Assembly (NCBI GenBank): GCA_018820765.1
Contig: JAHJNN010000012.1
Span: 186,001 to 250,000, forward strand
Reading direction: 5' to 3'
Source of the DNA: Gammaproteobacteria bacterium
GTDB taxonomy: Bacteria; Pseudomonadota; Gammaproteobacteria; Burkholderiales; Thiobacillaceae
Length of the DNA stretch: 64,000 nt
Shown here: piece after piece, positions 26,398-35,086 of the stretch
Numbering within the stretch: position 1 is the stretch's first letter
Layout: every line of letters begins with the position of its first letter
Translations under genes and position numbers: made by a program
Notes under the pieces: model-generated
Database searches by the model: none
What the model was told of the DNA's origin: nothing
Seen by the model: only the letters and a program-made list of their open reading frames with translations

Positions 26398-28118
26398 GCT
26401 TTTCGCTGCACGGCATCGGCGTCTCCGGCGGCATCGCCATCGGCTACGCGCACATCACCTCGAACGCGAGGATCGAGGTGCCGCAGTACATGCTCGACCG
26501 CAAGTACATCAAGGACGAGCTGGCGCGCTTCGACGAAGCCATCCTGACCACCCGCGCCGAACTGGAAATCCTGCGCACCCACATCCCGCCCGGCGCGCCG
26601 GCCGAACTGTCGGCCTTTCTCGACATGCACCTGATGTTCCTCGGCGACTCGATGATCGCCGAGGCACCCAAGCGCCTGATCGAGGAAACCCAGTGCAACG
26701 CCGAATGGGCACTGGCGCAGCAGATGGAGGCGCTGGTGGCGCGTTTCGAGGAAATCGACGACGCCTATCTCAGAAGCCGCCAGGAAGACGTGGTGCAGGT
26801 GGTGCAGCGGGTGCTGAAGGCGCTGACCGGCCACCCCAGCCACCTGCCGCTCGACATCAACTTCGACGTCGAGCGCATCCTGGTGGCGCACGAGCTGTCG
26901 CCGGCCGACATGGTCGTGTTCAAGAACGTGCATTTCGCCGCCTTCATCACCGATCTCGGCGGCACCACCTCGCACACCGCGATCCTCGCGCGCAGCATGG
27001 GCATGCCGTCGGTGATGGCGCTGCACAACGCGCGCGGCCTGATCCGCGACCACGATCTGTTGATCGTCGACGGCCGCGACGGCGTGGTGATCGTCAACCC
27101 GGACGAATCGGTGCTGGCCGAATACCGGCTGCGGCAGAACCAGTGGCGCATCGACACCGACAAGCTGAAGCGGCTGAAGACCAGCAAGTCGGCCACGCTG
27201 GACGGCACCCCGATCGAGCTGATGGCGAACATCGAACTGCTGTCCGACGTCGATGCGGTGAAGGCCGCGGGCGCGCACGGCATCGGCCTGTTCCGCAGCG
27301 AATTCCTGTTCCTCAACCGCAGCGACCTGCCGACCGAAGACGAGCAGTACGAATCCTACAAGGCGGTGGCCGAGGCGCTGGACGGCAAGCCGGTCACCAT
27401 CCGCACGCTCGACCTCGGTGCCGACAAACAGGCGCCCTGGGGCCACACCGTGGCCGACAACCCGGCGCTCGGCCTGCGCGCGATCCGCCTGTGCCTGGCC
27501 GAGCCCGGGCTGTTCCACACCCAGCTGCGCGCCATCCTGCGCGCGTCGGCGCATGGCCAGGTGCGCATGCTCATCCCGATGCTGGCGAGCTTCGTGGAAC
27601 TGCGGCAGACCCTGCAGCGCATCGACGAAGCCAAGGATTCGCTCAGGAAGGACGGGCTGAAGTTCGACGAAGGACTCCCGGTCGGCGGCATGATCGAAGT
27701 GCCCGCCGCCGCGCTGTCGGCCGGCTTCTTTGCCGAACAGCTGGATTTTTTGTCGATCGGCACCAATGACCTGATTCAGTACACCCTGGCGATCGACCGC
27801 GCCGACGACAGCGTGGCGCATCTGTACGATCCGCTGCACCCGGCGGTGCTCAACCTCATTCAATACACGCTGCGCGCCGGCGCCAAGGCGGGCAAGCCGG
27901 TTTCGGTGTGCGGGGAAATGGCGGGCGACCCGCTGCTGACGCGGCTGCTGCTGGGACTGGGTCTGCGCGCGTTTTCGATGCAGCCGGCCAGCCTGCTGCA
28001 GGTCAAGCAGCAGGTGCTGAAGTCGCACCTGGAGGAGCTGGTTCCCGCCGCGCAGCGGCTGCTGAAGAACACCGACCCGGAGCGGACGGCGCTGTTGTTG
28101 ACCCGGCTGAACGGCTAG
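26394..28118 (+). CDS. ptsI: PTS enzyme I (phosphoenolpyruvate-protein phosphotransferase)
   Basis: Transfers phosphate from phosphoenolpyruvate to HPr. The 574-residue length is typical. The phosphorylated histidine lies in GGTTSHTAILARSMGMPSV (H194). The C-terminal catalytic barrel shows GIGLFRSEFLFL, LDLGADKQ and SVCGEMAGDP. It closes the operon EIIA-HPr-EI. With no sugar permease nearby, it probably runs a regulatory phosphorelay like those of other betaproteobacteria. Confidence 0.97.
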   Translation: MSFSLHGIGVSGGIAIGYAHITSNARIEVPQYMLDRKYIKDELARFDEAILTTRAELEILRTHIPPGAPAELSAFLDMHLMFLGDSMIAEAPKRLIEETQCNAEWALAQQMEALVARFEEIDDAYLRSRQEDVVQVVQRVLKALTGHPSHLPLDINFDVERILVAHELSPADMVVFKNVHFAAFITDLGGTTSHTAILARSMGMPSVMALHNARGLIRDHDLLIVDGRDGVVIVNPDESVLAEYRLRQNQWRIDTDKLKRLKTSKSATLDGTPIELMANIELLSDVDAVKAAGAHGIGLFRSEFLFLNRSDLPTEDEQYESYKAVAEALDGKPVTIRTLDLGADKQAPWGHTVADNPALGLRAIRLCLAEPGLFHTQLRAILRASAHGQVRMLIPMLASFVELRQTLQRIDEAKDSLRKDGLKFDEGLPVGGMIEVPAAALSAGFFAEQLDFLSIGTNDLIQYTLAIDRADDSVAHLYDPLHPAVLNLIQYTLRAGAKAGKPVSVCGEMAGDPLLTRLLLGLGLRAFSMQPASLLQVKQQVLKSHLEELVPAAQRLLKNTDPERTALLLTRLNG

Positions 28119-28135
28119 GCAAAAAAATCGGTCCC

Positions 28136-28211
28136 GTAGGAGCGGCGTCCACGCCGCGATTTGCGCGCCGCTGCAAACACCACGGCATCGGGCCGTGGAC
28201 GACCCTCCTAC
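28136..28211. repeat. REP-like palindrome between ptsI and the dynamin gene
   Basis: GTAGGAG (28136-28142) and CTCCTAC (28205-28211) are outer inverted repeats. Inner hairpins AGCGGCGTCCACGCCGC and CCACGGCATCGGGCCGTGG fill the middle. The GTAGGAGCGGCG...CGCCGCGA design is typical of REP elements and recurs near 37640-37725. It lies between convergent genes and could stop transcription from both. Confidence 0.7.
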
Positions 28212-28286
28212 AAAATCTCGCCACGGCTAAAGCGGCAACAACCACGCTCCGCCGGAAAGACGATTTGCGGGGTTTTCAGTGCTTCC

Positions 28287-30191
28287 CTAGGCAGCCAGCT
28301 CGCCGGCGATGCGCATCAGTTCCGCCTTGTCGTTGCGGAGCGCGCCGATCTCCTGCTTGATCTGCGCCATGCGATGCTGTAGCGTGCCCATGTTTTCCAG
28401 AATGCGCTGCAGACTGGCGAGCCGGGTATCGAGATACTGCTTGTGTTCGCGGATGCGCGTCATGACGGGATCGAGCGCGATGCGCAGCCAGCGTTCCGCC
28501 TCCACCCGCGCCAAATTGAACGCCTTGCGCGCTTCTTCGGCCAAGCCGGCGTAAAAGCGCCGGATCATGAAACGCTTTTCCAGCATCAGATTGGCCGGAT
28601 CCCGGCAGAAGGCTTCGGTCTCGCGCGTCAGCGCTTCCAGCCGGTTGCGGTAGGCTCCCAGATCGAGTCTCGGCACCTGCATTTTGGGTAGGTGATGCTG
28701 GCGGTGAAACCGTATATAGGCCTGATCCAGCGCATCCAGCATGTTGTCGGCCTGCTGGGTCGCATGCTGGAGGCGGCCAACCATCTGCTCGGTCAGATGA
28801 CGGATGCCGCTGGTGAGTCCGCGCGTGGTCAGGCTGGCGTCCATCGCCGCACGGCCCGCCTTGCAAATGGCGTTCAGGGTCTCGTCCGACAGTTGCGACA
28901 GCAGGTGCTCGCCCTGCTTCTGGACCATTTTCCGGGTCACCCGGAACTGGCTGGCGGTGGCGTCGTAACTGTCTTTTTCCTTCTGCAGGGTGGCACGCGT
29001 CTGTTCGATCAGTTCGCGGTTCTTGCCCGACAGCTGGCTCAACTGGATCAGCTCGTCGCTGCTGCGCTTCAGCCGCGCGGCCAGGTCCAGCCGGCTTTCG
29101 TCGAGCAGGGACGTCACCTCGCGGCTGACCGCGTGATAGAGCATGTCGCGGCGCGCCGGGATCACCTGGTGCGCCAGCAGGTATTCCAGCGATTCGATGC
29201 CGGAGCGTACGCGCAGGGCGGCGTCGCCGAAAATGGTGGCAGCCAGCGCTTTCTGCGCCGACACGGTGAACACCCGGCTGCGCGGAAGCTTCAGCACGCG
29301 CGCGGTTTCTTCGGCCTGACGCTCGATGGTGGCCTGCACCTCGGTCTCGCTCTTGAGATCGTCCCACAGCATGTCGATCTTGTTCAGCACCGCGACGTGG
29401 TAATTGGCATGCCGATGCACATGCTTCTGCCAGATTTCGAGATCCGAGCGCGTCACCCCGGTATCGGTTGCCAAGAGGTACATCACCGCATGCGCATTGG
29501 GAATGACCGACAGGGTGAGTTCGGGTTCGGCGCCCAGCGCATTGAGCCCCGGCGTGTCGAGTATGGTCAGCCCGGCCTGCAGCAAGGGATGCGGATAGTT
29601 GACCATGGCGTAGCGCCAGGCCGGCACGTCCACCGTGCCGTCGGCGCGCAGCTGGTGGCTCTCCCCCGGGTCCGCGCTGTCCCACAGCCCGAGTTCGATG
29701 GCATCCACCGCCGCCATGGACTTGGTTTCGGTGAGCTTTTTCAGGCTTTCCTGCAGCTGGCGCGGATCGGTGGGGTCGAGCAGCACCCGGACCCACTCGA
29801 TCGGCATGTGCTTGAACCGCGCCAGCGATTCGCTGCGGCGGCGCGTTTCGATCGGAAGCAGGCACAGGCTGGGAGCCTCGTCCGGGCTGGCAAACAGCTC
29901 GGTCGGACACATGGTGGTGCGGCCGGCGTCGGAGGGCAGCAGGCGCTGGCCATGGTCGGCAAAAAACAGGGCGTTGATGAGTTCGGTCTTACCGCGCGAG
30001 AATTCCGCGACAAAGGCCACTACCAGCTTGTCCTGGCGCAGGCTGGCCGCGGTATCCGCCAGCCGCAGGGTGCGATCGGCGTCGATGCCGTGCTGGCGGT
30101 CGAGCCAGTCGGCATAGTCGGTGATCGCCGTCGCCAGCCGCAAGCGCCGCTCGCTGAAGTCGGCGACTTCCTGTTCCAGATGGATGCTCAT
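28287..30191 (-). CDS. Bacterial dynamin-like GTPase
   Basis: A 634-residue large GTPase. The nucleotide-binding motifs are complete: G1 AEFSRGKTELINAL (residues 62-75), a G2 threonine in AGRTTMCPTEL, G3 DTPGLNAL (212-219) and G4 NKID (270-273). The remaining 320 residues are helical and rich in Arg/Leu/Gln, as expected for the stalk of dynamin-like proteins, and end in a coiled-coil-like segment. Bacterial dynamins remodel or protect membranes; the target here is unknown. It overlaps yggU by four bases, so it appears translationally coupled to the yggS-proC-yggT-yggU operon. Confidence 0.9.
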   Translation of the reverse strand: MSIHLEQEVADFSERRLRLATAITDYADWLDRQHGIDADRTLRLADTAASLRQDKLVVAFVAEFSRGKTELINALFFADHGQRLLPSDAGRTTMCPTELFASPDEAPSLCLLPIETRRRSESLARFKHMPIEWVRVLLDPTDPRQLQESLKKLTETKSMAAVDAIELGLWDSADPGESHQLRADGTVDVPAWRYAMVNYPHPLLQAGLTILDTPGLNALGAEPELTLSVIPNAHAVMYLLATDTGVTRSDLEIWQKHVHRHANYHVAVLNKIDMLWDDLKSETEVQATIERQAEETARVLKLPRSRVFTVSAQKALAATIFGDAALRVRSGIESLEYLLAHQVIPARRDMLYHAVSREVTSLLDESRLDLAARLKRSSDELIQLSQLSGKNRELIEQTRATLQKEKDSYDATASQFRVTRKMVQKQGEHLLSQLSDETLNAICKAGRAAMDASLTTRGLTSGIRHLTEQMVGRLQHATQQADNMLDALDQAYIRFHRQHHLPKMQVPRLDLGAYRNRLEALTRETEAFCRDPANLMLEKRFMIRRFYAGLAEEARKAFNLARVEAERWLRIALDPVMTRIREHKQYLDTRLASLQRILENMGTLQHRMAQIKQEIGALRNDKAELMRIAGELAA

Positions 30192-30511
30192 GTTTTGCTG
30201 TTGGTCTCGATCTCAAGCCAGGGGGTCTCGACCCCCGACACCGCCACGGTTTTCTGCCGCGAGGTTTCGCCGCGAACCAAGCGCACCGCAGATTTGGGCA
30301 CTCCCAGTTGCGCGGCCAGCCAGGCCAGCAGATGCGCATTCGCTTTATTATCGACAGGCGGTGCAGCAATCTTTAGTTTCAGCCTGCCGCCATGCTCGCC
30401 CATGGCTGCGGTGGCCTTGGCCCCCGGCTGCACGTGCAGCTCCAGCAACCAGTCCGCGCCGTTGCGGCGCGCCCAGGACGGGGGCGCCTGTTCACACTCA
30501 GAGAGAGCCAA
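30188..30511 (-). CDS. yggU: DUF167/YggU family protein
   Basis: A 107-residue member of the DUF167 family, with the conserved segments LHVQPGAKATAA, LKLKIAAPPVDNKANAHLL and VRLVRGETSRQKTV. Function is not established. The only usable start is a TTG at 30511 inside the end of yggT; no ATG or GTG fits. It is coupled to yggT upstream (14-base overlap) and to the dynamin gene downstream. The yggT-yggU pair is conserved in E. coli. Confidence 0.9.
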   Translation of the reverse strand: MALSECEQAPPSWARRNGADWLLELHVQPGAKATAAMGEHGGRLKLKIAAPPVDNKANAHLLAWLAAQLGVPKSAVRLVRGETSRQKTVAVSGVETPWLEIETNSKT

Positions 30512-31073
30512 GCAGCGCCCGCTCCAACGCCAGCACCGGCACCATCAGCACCAACTGGCACAGGATGAACAGCACCAGCGGCGTCAGATCGACGTTGGAG
30601 ACCATGGGAACGAAGCGCCGCAGCGGGCGCAGGAAGGGTTCGGTCAGTTCGTACACCACCGGCATCAGCGGCGTGTGGGAATTGACCCACGACAGCACCG
30701 CACGCACCAGGGTCAGGCCGATCACCAGGTAGATCGCCAGGCTCAGCAGCTTCACCACCGCCAGCCCCAGCATCACCGGCCACACCTTGCCGCCCGCCAG
30801 CGCAAAGGGGAAGCCGTCCAGCCAGTAGCCGGCCGTCACCACCCCCAGTTCGACCAGCCAGGCGAGCAGCAGGCAGGCCCAGTCGAGGCCGAACAGGCCC
30901 GGCACCACCCGGCGCAGCGGTTTCACCGCAAAATCGGTGATGGCGACGATGAATTGCGCGAACGGATTGCGAAACGGCACCCGGAACAGCTGCATCATGA
31001 AACGCAGCAGCACCGCGATCGCGAACAGGTTGCCCAGCGTCTGGATGAGAAACTTCAGTGCCCCCTCGATCAT
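30498..31073 (-). CDS. yggT: YggT family membrane protein
   Basis: A 191-residue integral membrane protein made of two YggT repeats, each with two hydrophobic helices and a conserved RF/FRNPFAQFI or TEPFLRPLRRFVP segment. YggT proteins have been linked to osmotic tolerance and, in plants and cyanobacteria, to thylakoid organisation or cytochrome assembly. The ATG at 31073 overlaps the proC stop. A longer upstream frame is antisense noise from proC and was rejected. Confidence 0.93.
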   Translation of the reverse strand: MIEGALKFLIQTLGNLFAIAVLLRFMMQLFRVPFRNPFAQFIVAITDFAVKPLRRVVPGLFGLDWACLLLAWLVELGVVTAGYWLDGFPFALAGGKVWPVMLGLAVVKLLSLAIYLVIGLTLVRAVLSWVNSHTPLMPVVYELTEPFLRPLRRFVPMVSNVDLTPLVLFILCQLVLMVPVLALERALLGSL

Positions 31074-31885
31074 GCGAGTCGCCCCAGTTCGTCGCCGAGT
31101 TCGGCGCTGCGGCGGCTGGCCGCTTCCACCGCCTGGCCGATGGCCTGTTTGACCGACGCCGCCTCCAGCGCGGCGATGCCGCGCTCGGTGGTGCCGCCTT
31201 TGGAGGTGACGCGCTGCCGCAGCACGGCGGGTTCCTCGCCGGACTCCAGCGCCAGCTTGGCCGCGCCGAAGAAGGTCTGCAGCGCCAGCTGGCGTGCGGT
31301 GTCCGGTGCCAACCCCTGCGCTGCCGCGGCGGCCTCCAGCGATTCGATGAAATAAAACACATAGGCCGGGCCGCTGCCCGACACCGCGGTGACCGCATCC
31401 AGTTGCGGCTCGTCTTCCACCCACACCACGCCGCCGACGGCGCGCAGCACCGCTTCGGCCTGCGAGCGCGCATCCGGGCTGACGGCGGGCGGCGCAAACA
31501 GCCCGGTCACCCCGGCCTGCACCAGCGCCGGCGTATTCGGCATGGCACGCACGATCCGGGCGTGCCCCCCCAGCCAGCGTGCAAGGTCGGCCACCCGCAC
31601 CCCGGCGGCGATCGACACCACCAGCTGGCCGGCAAGGCGCTGTGCCAGCGCGGCCGCCACCCCGGGCAGGGTCTGCGGCTTCACCGCCAGCACGATCAGG
31701 GCGTGCAGCCGGGCCTGCGACAGGTCCGTGTGGGTTACCACGCCGAAGCGCGCGGACAGCTGCGCCCGCGCATCGGCATTGATTTCGACCACCTCGATGT
31801 CGGTGGGCTGGGTGCCGCTGGCGATCAACCCGCCGATGATGGCGGCCGCCATGTTGCCGCCGCCGATGAAGCTCACTTTATGCAT
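31070..31885 (-). CDS. proC: Pyrroline-5-carboxylate reductase
   Basis: Last step of proline synthesis. From the ATG at 31885, preceded by a clear GAGGTG ribosome site, the product is 271 residues. The Rossmann motif [15 protein letters not shown] opens the protein; [19 protein letters not shown] and the C-terminal [14 protein letters not shown] signature follow. An upstream extension to 31978 lacks family similarity and was dropped. Gene order yggS-proC-yggT is the conserved proteobacterial one. The other proline gene in the window is proA. Confidence 0.97.
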   Translation of the reverse strand: MHKVSFIGGGNMAAAIIGGLIASGTQPTDIEVVEINADARAQLSARFGVVTHTDLSQARLHALIVLAVKPQTLPGVAAALAQRLAGQLVVSIAAGVRVADLARWLGGHARIVRAMPNTPALVQAGVTGLFAPPAVSPDARSQAEAVLRAVGGVVWVEDEPQLDAVTAVSGSGPAYVFYFIESLEAAAAAQGLAPDTARQLALQTFFGAAKLALESGEEPAVLRQRVTSKGGTTERGIAALEAASVKQAIGQAVEAASRRSAELGDELGRLA

Positions 31886-32044
31886 GTTGCACCTCGGATG
31901 TTTCATGAATTCGCGCGATGATCGCGCAGGATTTTGTTTTATAGGGGAATTTTGTGAAGGAGCGGCGTAGTGATTCATACGCCCGACTGAGCAAAGTTTC
32001 CATATGAAACAAAAGACCAGCGAGGGCGTGCGTCAATTCATGAA

Positions 32045-32749
32045 TCATCCGAGGTGGTTTCTCTCGCCAAATAATGCGGTGCCGACCCGAACGATGGTCG
32101 CGCCCTCCAGAATCGCTGCTTCCAGATCGCCCGACATGCCCATCGACAGGGTGTCAAGCACGTAGCCGCGGGCGCGCAGCGCGTCGAATTGTTCACGCAC
32201 CTGCCGGAATGCAGCACGCTGCTTCAAAACATCCGGCGTCGGCGCCGGAATCGCCATCAGGCCGCGCAACTGCATACCCGGCAATTTTGATATGGCCTCG
32301 GCCAGCGCGGGCAGTTCGCCCGGCGCCACACCGCCCTTGCTCGCCTCGCCGCTGACATTGACCTCGATGCAGGCCTGCAGCGGCGGCAAGCCGGCCGGGC
32401 GCTGCGCCGACAGCCGCTCGGCAATTTTCAGGCGGTCGATGCTGTGAACCCAGCTGAAATGCCCGGCGATCGCCCGCGTCTTGTTGCTCTGGATCGGCCC
32501 GATGAAATGCCATTCGAGCGGCACATCGCCCAAGGCTGCCTGCTTGTCCAGCGCCTCCTGCAGGTAGTTTTCGCCGAACGCACGCTGGCCGCAGGCCGCC
32601 AGGTCCCGCACCGCCGCCGCACTGAACGTCTTGCTGACGGCCAGCAGGCGCACCGCCGCCGCATCGCGACCCGCTTCGGCCACGGCGCACGCAATCCGCG
32701 CCTGCACGGCATGAAAACGGTGGCACGGCATGGCGGCGGACCCTGTCAT
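32045..32749 (-). CDS. yggS: PLP-homeostasis protein YggS/PROSC
   Basis: Pyridoxal-phosphate-binding protein of the alanine-racemase-like fold that keeps free PLP in balance. Landmarks are the PLP lysine in [36 protein letters not shown] and [14 protein letters not shown] chose the ATG at 32749 (234 residues) over 32797, because a good promoter (TTGACA and GATAAC, 32780-32807) covers the two upstream ATGs. An ATG at 32731 also remains possible. It is the first gene of the yggS-proC-yggT-yggU-dynamin run and is divergent from pilT. Confidence 0.92.
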   Translation of the reverse strand: MTGSAAMPCHRFHAVQARIACAVAEAGRDAAAVRLLAVSKTFSAAAVRDLAACGQRAFGENYLQEALDKQAALGDVPLEWHFIGPIQSNKTRAIAGHFSWVHSIDRLKIAERLSAQRPAGLPPLQACIEVNVSGEASKGGVAPGELPALAEAISKLPGMQLRGLMAIPAPTPDVLKQRAAFRQVREQFDALRARGYVLDTLSMGMSGDLEAAILEGATIVRVGTALFGERNHLG

Positions 32750-32779
32750 GCAAGGCTCAAGTTTGCGCGTATCGGGGCC

Positions 32780-32807
32780 GTTATCCATAGCGATCATTAT
32801 CTGTCAA
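32780..32807 (-). promoter_or_regulatory. Predicted sigma70 promoter of yggS
   Basis: Read on the minus strand, TTGACA (32807-32802) and GATAAC (32785-32780) are separated by 16 bases. The first is a perfect -35 and the second matches four of six -10 positions. Transcription would start near 32773, downstream of the ATGs at 32797 and 32788, which decides against those starts. Confidence 0.55.
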
Positions 32808-32836
32808 AACCCCACCCAACACTGAACGAGGCACGC

Positions 32837-33880
32837 GTGGACATTTCAGAACTGCTGGCTTTTGCCGTCAAGAACAAGGCGTCGGACTTGCATCTGTCGG
32901 CCGGCCTGCCGCCGATGATCCGGGTCAACGGCGACATCCGCCGCATCAACCTGCCGCCGATGGATCACAAGGACGTGCACCGCATGGTGTACGACATCAT
33001 GAACGACAGCCAGCGCAAGGTGTACGAGGAAACGCTGGAAATCGACTTCTCCTTCGAGATTCCCTCGCTGGCGCGCTTCCGCGTCAACGCCTTCAACCAG
33101 CAGTACGGCGCCGGTGCGGTGTTCCGGACGATTCCGTCCAAGGTGCTGACCCTGGAAGAGCTCAACTGCCCGCCCATCTTCAAGGAAATCTCCGACCAGC
33201 CGCGCGGCATCGTGCTGGTGACCGGACCGACCGGCTCGGGCAAGTCGACCACGCTGGCGGCGATGATGGACTACGTCAACGAAAACCAGTACGCCCACAT
33301 CCTCACGGTCGAGGATCCGATCGAATTCGTGCACCAGAGCAAGAAATGCCTGATCAACCAGCGCGAGGTCGGCCCGCACACGCTGTCGTTCGCCAACGCC
33401 CTGCGCTCGGCGCTGCGCGAAGACCCCGACGTCATCCTGGTCGGCGAATTGCGCGACCTTGAAACCATCCGCCTGGCGCTGACCGCCGCCGAAACCGGCC
33501 ACCTGGTGTTCGGCACCCTGCACACCTCGTCCGCCGCCAAGACCATCGACCGTATCGTCGACGTGTTTCCCGCCGCCGAAAAGGAGATGGTCCGTTCGAT
33601 GCTGTCGGAATCGCTGCGCGCGGTGATCTCGCAGACGCTTTTGAAAACCAAGGACGGCAACGGCCGCGTCGCCGCGCATGAAATCATGATCGGCACCCCC
33701 GCCATCCGCAACCTGATCCGCGAAAATAAGGTGGCGCAGATGTATTCGTCGATCCAGACCGGCGGCAACCTGGGCATGCAGACGCTCGACCAGTGCCTGC
33801 AGGATCTGGTGAAGCGCAACATGATTGCCCCCGGCGTGGCGCGCGCCGCCGCGCAGAACAAAGACTCTTTTTTGGGTTGA
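32837..33880 (+). CDS. pilT: Type IV pilus retraction ATPase PilT
   Basis: Hexameric ATPase that drives pilus disassembly and twitching. Starting at the GTG at 32837 the product is 347 residues, the normal size; the upstream frame to 32444 is antisense to yggS. Walker A is GPTGSGKST; the Asp box VEDPIEFVH, Walker B VILVGELRD and His box TGHLVFGTLHTSSA follow, and AIRNLIRE is the conserved C-terminal retraction motif of PilT. pilU follows after 10 bases. Confidence 0.98.
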   Translation: MDISELLAFAVKNKASDLHLSAGLPPMIRVNGDIRRINLPPMDHKDVHRMVYDIMNDSQRKVYEETLEIDFSFEIPSLARFRVNAFNQQYGAGAVFRTIPSKVLTLEELNCPPIFKEISDQPRGIVLVTGPTGSGKSTTLAAMMDYVNENQYAHILTVEDPIEFVHQSKKCLINQREVGPHTLSFANALRSALREDPDVILVGELRDLETIRLALTAAETGHLVFGTLHTSSAAKTIDRIVDVFPAAEKEMVRSMLSESLRAVISQTLLKTKDGNGRVAAHEIMIGTPAIRNLIRENKVAQMYSSIQTGGNLGMQTLDQCLQDLVKRNMIAPGVARAAAQNKDSFLG

Positions 33881-33890
33881 GGGCTGAACG

Positions 33891-35018
33891 ATGAATGCCG
33901 AAAAAACCGTCCACGACCTGCTGCGCCTGATGCTGGCGAAGAATGCCTCCGACCTGTTCCTCACCGCCGGCTTTCCGCCCGCGATCAAGGTCGACGGCAA
34001 GATCACCCCGGTGTCGAACCAGAGTCTCACCCCCGCGCACACCAGCGAGCTGGCACGGTCCATCATGAACGACCGGCAGTGGAAGGACTTCGAGGCGAGC
34101 AACGAATCCAACTTCGCGATCAGCCCGCCCGAAATCGGCCGCTTCCGCGTCAACGTGTTCGTGCAGCAGGGCCGCGTCGGCGTGGTGATGCGGACGATCA
34201 ACACCAAAATCCCCAAGATGGAAGACCTCAACCTGCCGCCGATCCTGCGCGACGTCGCCATGATCAAGCGCGGACTGGTGATCTTCGTCGGCGGCACCGG
34301 TACGGGTAAATCCACTTCGCTCGCGGCGATGGTGGGCTACCGCAACGAGAACGACGCCGGCCACATCATCACGGTCGAGGACCCGATCGAATACGTGCAC
34401 GAGCACCGCAAATCCATCATCACCCAGCGCGAAATCGGGATCGACACCGACAACTGGTTCTCGGCGTTGAAGAACACCCTACGGCAGGCGCCCGACGTCA
34501 TCCTGATCGGCGAAATCCGCGACCGCGACACCATGGAATACGCCATCGCCTTCGCCGAAACCGGCCACCTGTGCCTGTCGACCCTGCACGCCAACAGCGC
34601 CAACCAGGCGCTCGACCGCATCATCAACTTCTTCCCCGAGGAAAAACGCGACCAGCTGCTGATGGACCTGTCGCTCAACCTCAAGTCCTTCATCTCGCAA
34701 CGCCTGATTCCGCGCAAGGGCAGCACCGGCCGCGTCGCTGCGGTGGAAATCCTGCTCAATTCGCCGCTGATCGCCGACCTCATCTTCAAGGGCCACGTCC
34801 ACGAGATCAAGGAAATCATGGCGAAGTCGCGCGAACTCGGCATGCAGACCTTCGACCAGGCGCTGTTCGACCTGTACGAAGCCGGGATGATTTCCTACGA
34901 GGATGCGCTGCGGAACGCCGACAGCCTCAACGACCTGCGCCTGCAGATCAAGCTGCACGGCCAGGAGGCCAAGGGCCGCGACATGATGTCGGGGCTCGAC
35001 CACCTCGACATCGTCTGA
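33891..35018 (+). CDS. pilU: PilT-like ATPase PilU
   Basis: Accessory retraction ATPase of type IV pili, 375 residues. Walker A GGTGTGKST, Asp box VEDPIEYVH, Walker B VILIGEIRDRDTM and His box TGHLCLSTLHANSANQA are present. It lacks PilT's AIRNLIRE; the equivalent reads LIADLIFKG, typical of PilU. The C-terminal extension (about 350-375) is also PilU-like. A strong hairpin terminator follows at 35032. Confidence 0.97.
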   Translation: MNAEKTVHDLLRLMLAKNASDLFLTAGFPPAIKVDGKITPVSNQSLTPAHTSELARSIMNDRQWKDFEASNESNFAISPPEIGRFRVNVFVQQGRVGVVMRTINTKIPKMEDLNLPPILRDVAMIKRGLVIFVGGTGTGKSTSLAAMVGYRNENDAGHIITVEDPIEYVHEHRKSIITQREIGIDTDNWFSALKNTLRQAPDVILIGEIRDRDTMEYAIAFAETGHLCLSTLHANSANQALDRIINFFPEEKRDQLLMDLSLNLKSFISQRLIPRKGSTGRVAAVEILLNSPLIADLIFKGHVHEIKEIMAKSRELGMQTFDQALFDLYEAGMISYEDALRNADSLNDLRLQIKLHGQEAKGRDMMSGLDHLDIV

Positions 35019-35031
35019 TGCCGTCCCGCCC

Positions 35032-35067
35032 ATGAAAACGGGGTGCCGCCAGGCACCCCGTTTTCAT
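35032..35067. terminator. Bidirectional terminator between pilU and the methyltransferase
   Basis: A perfect 16-bp stem (35032-35047 against 35052-35067) with a four-base GCCA loop. It begins ATGAAAACGGGG and ends CCCCGTTTTCAT, so each strand has a GC-rich stem followed by a T-rich arm. It serves the two convergent genes. Confidence 0.9.
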
Positions 35068-35086
35068 TCGTGTTTCCGAACGACGC

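Noticed and set aside
28692-31355. An 887-residue plus-strand open frame across the dynamin, yggU and yggT genes
   Set aside because: It spans three real minus-strand genes and their overlaps; its sequence has no recognisable family.
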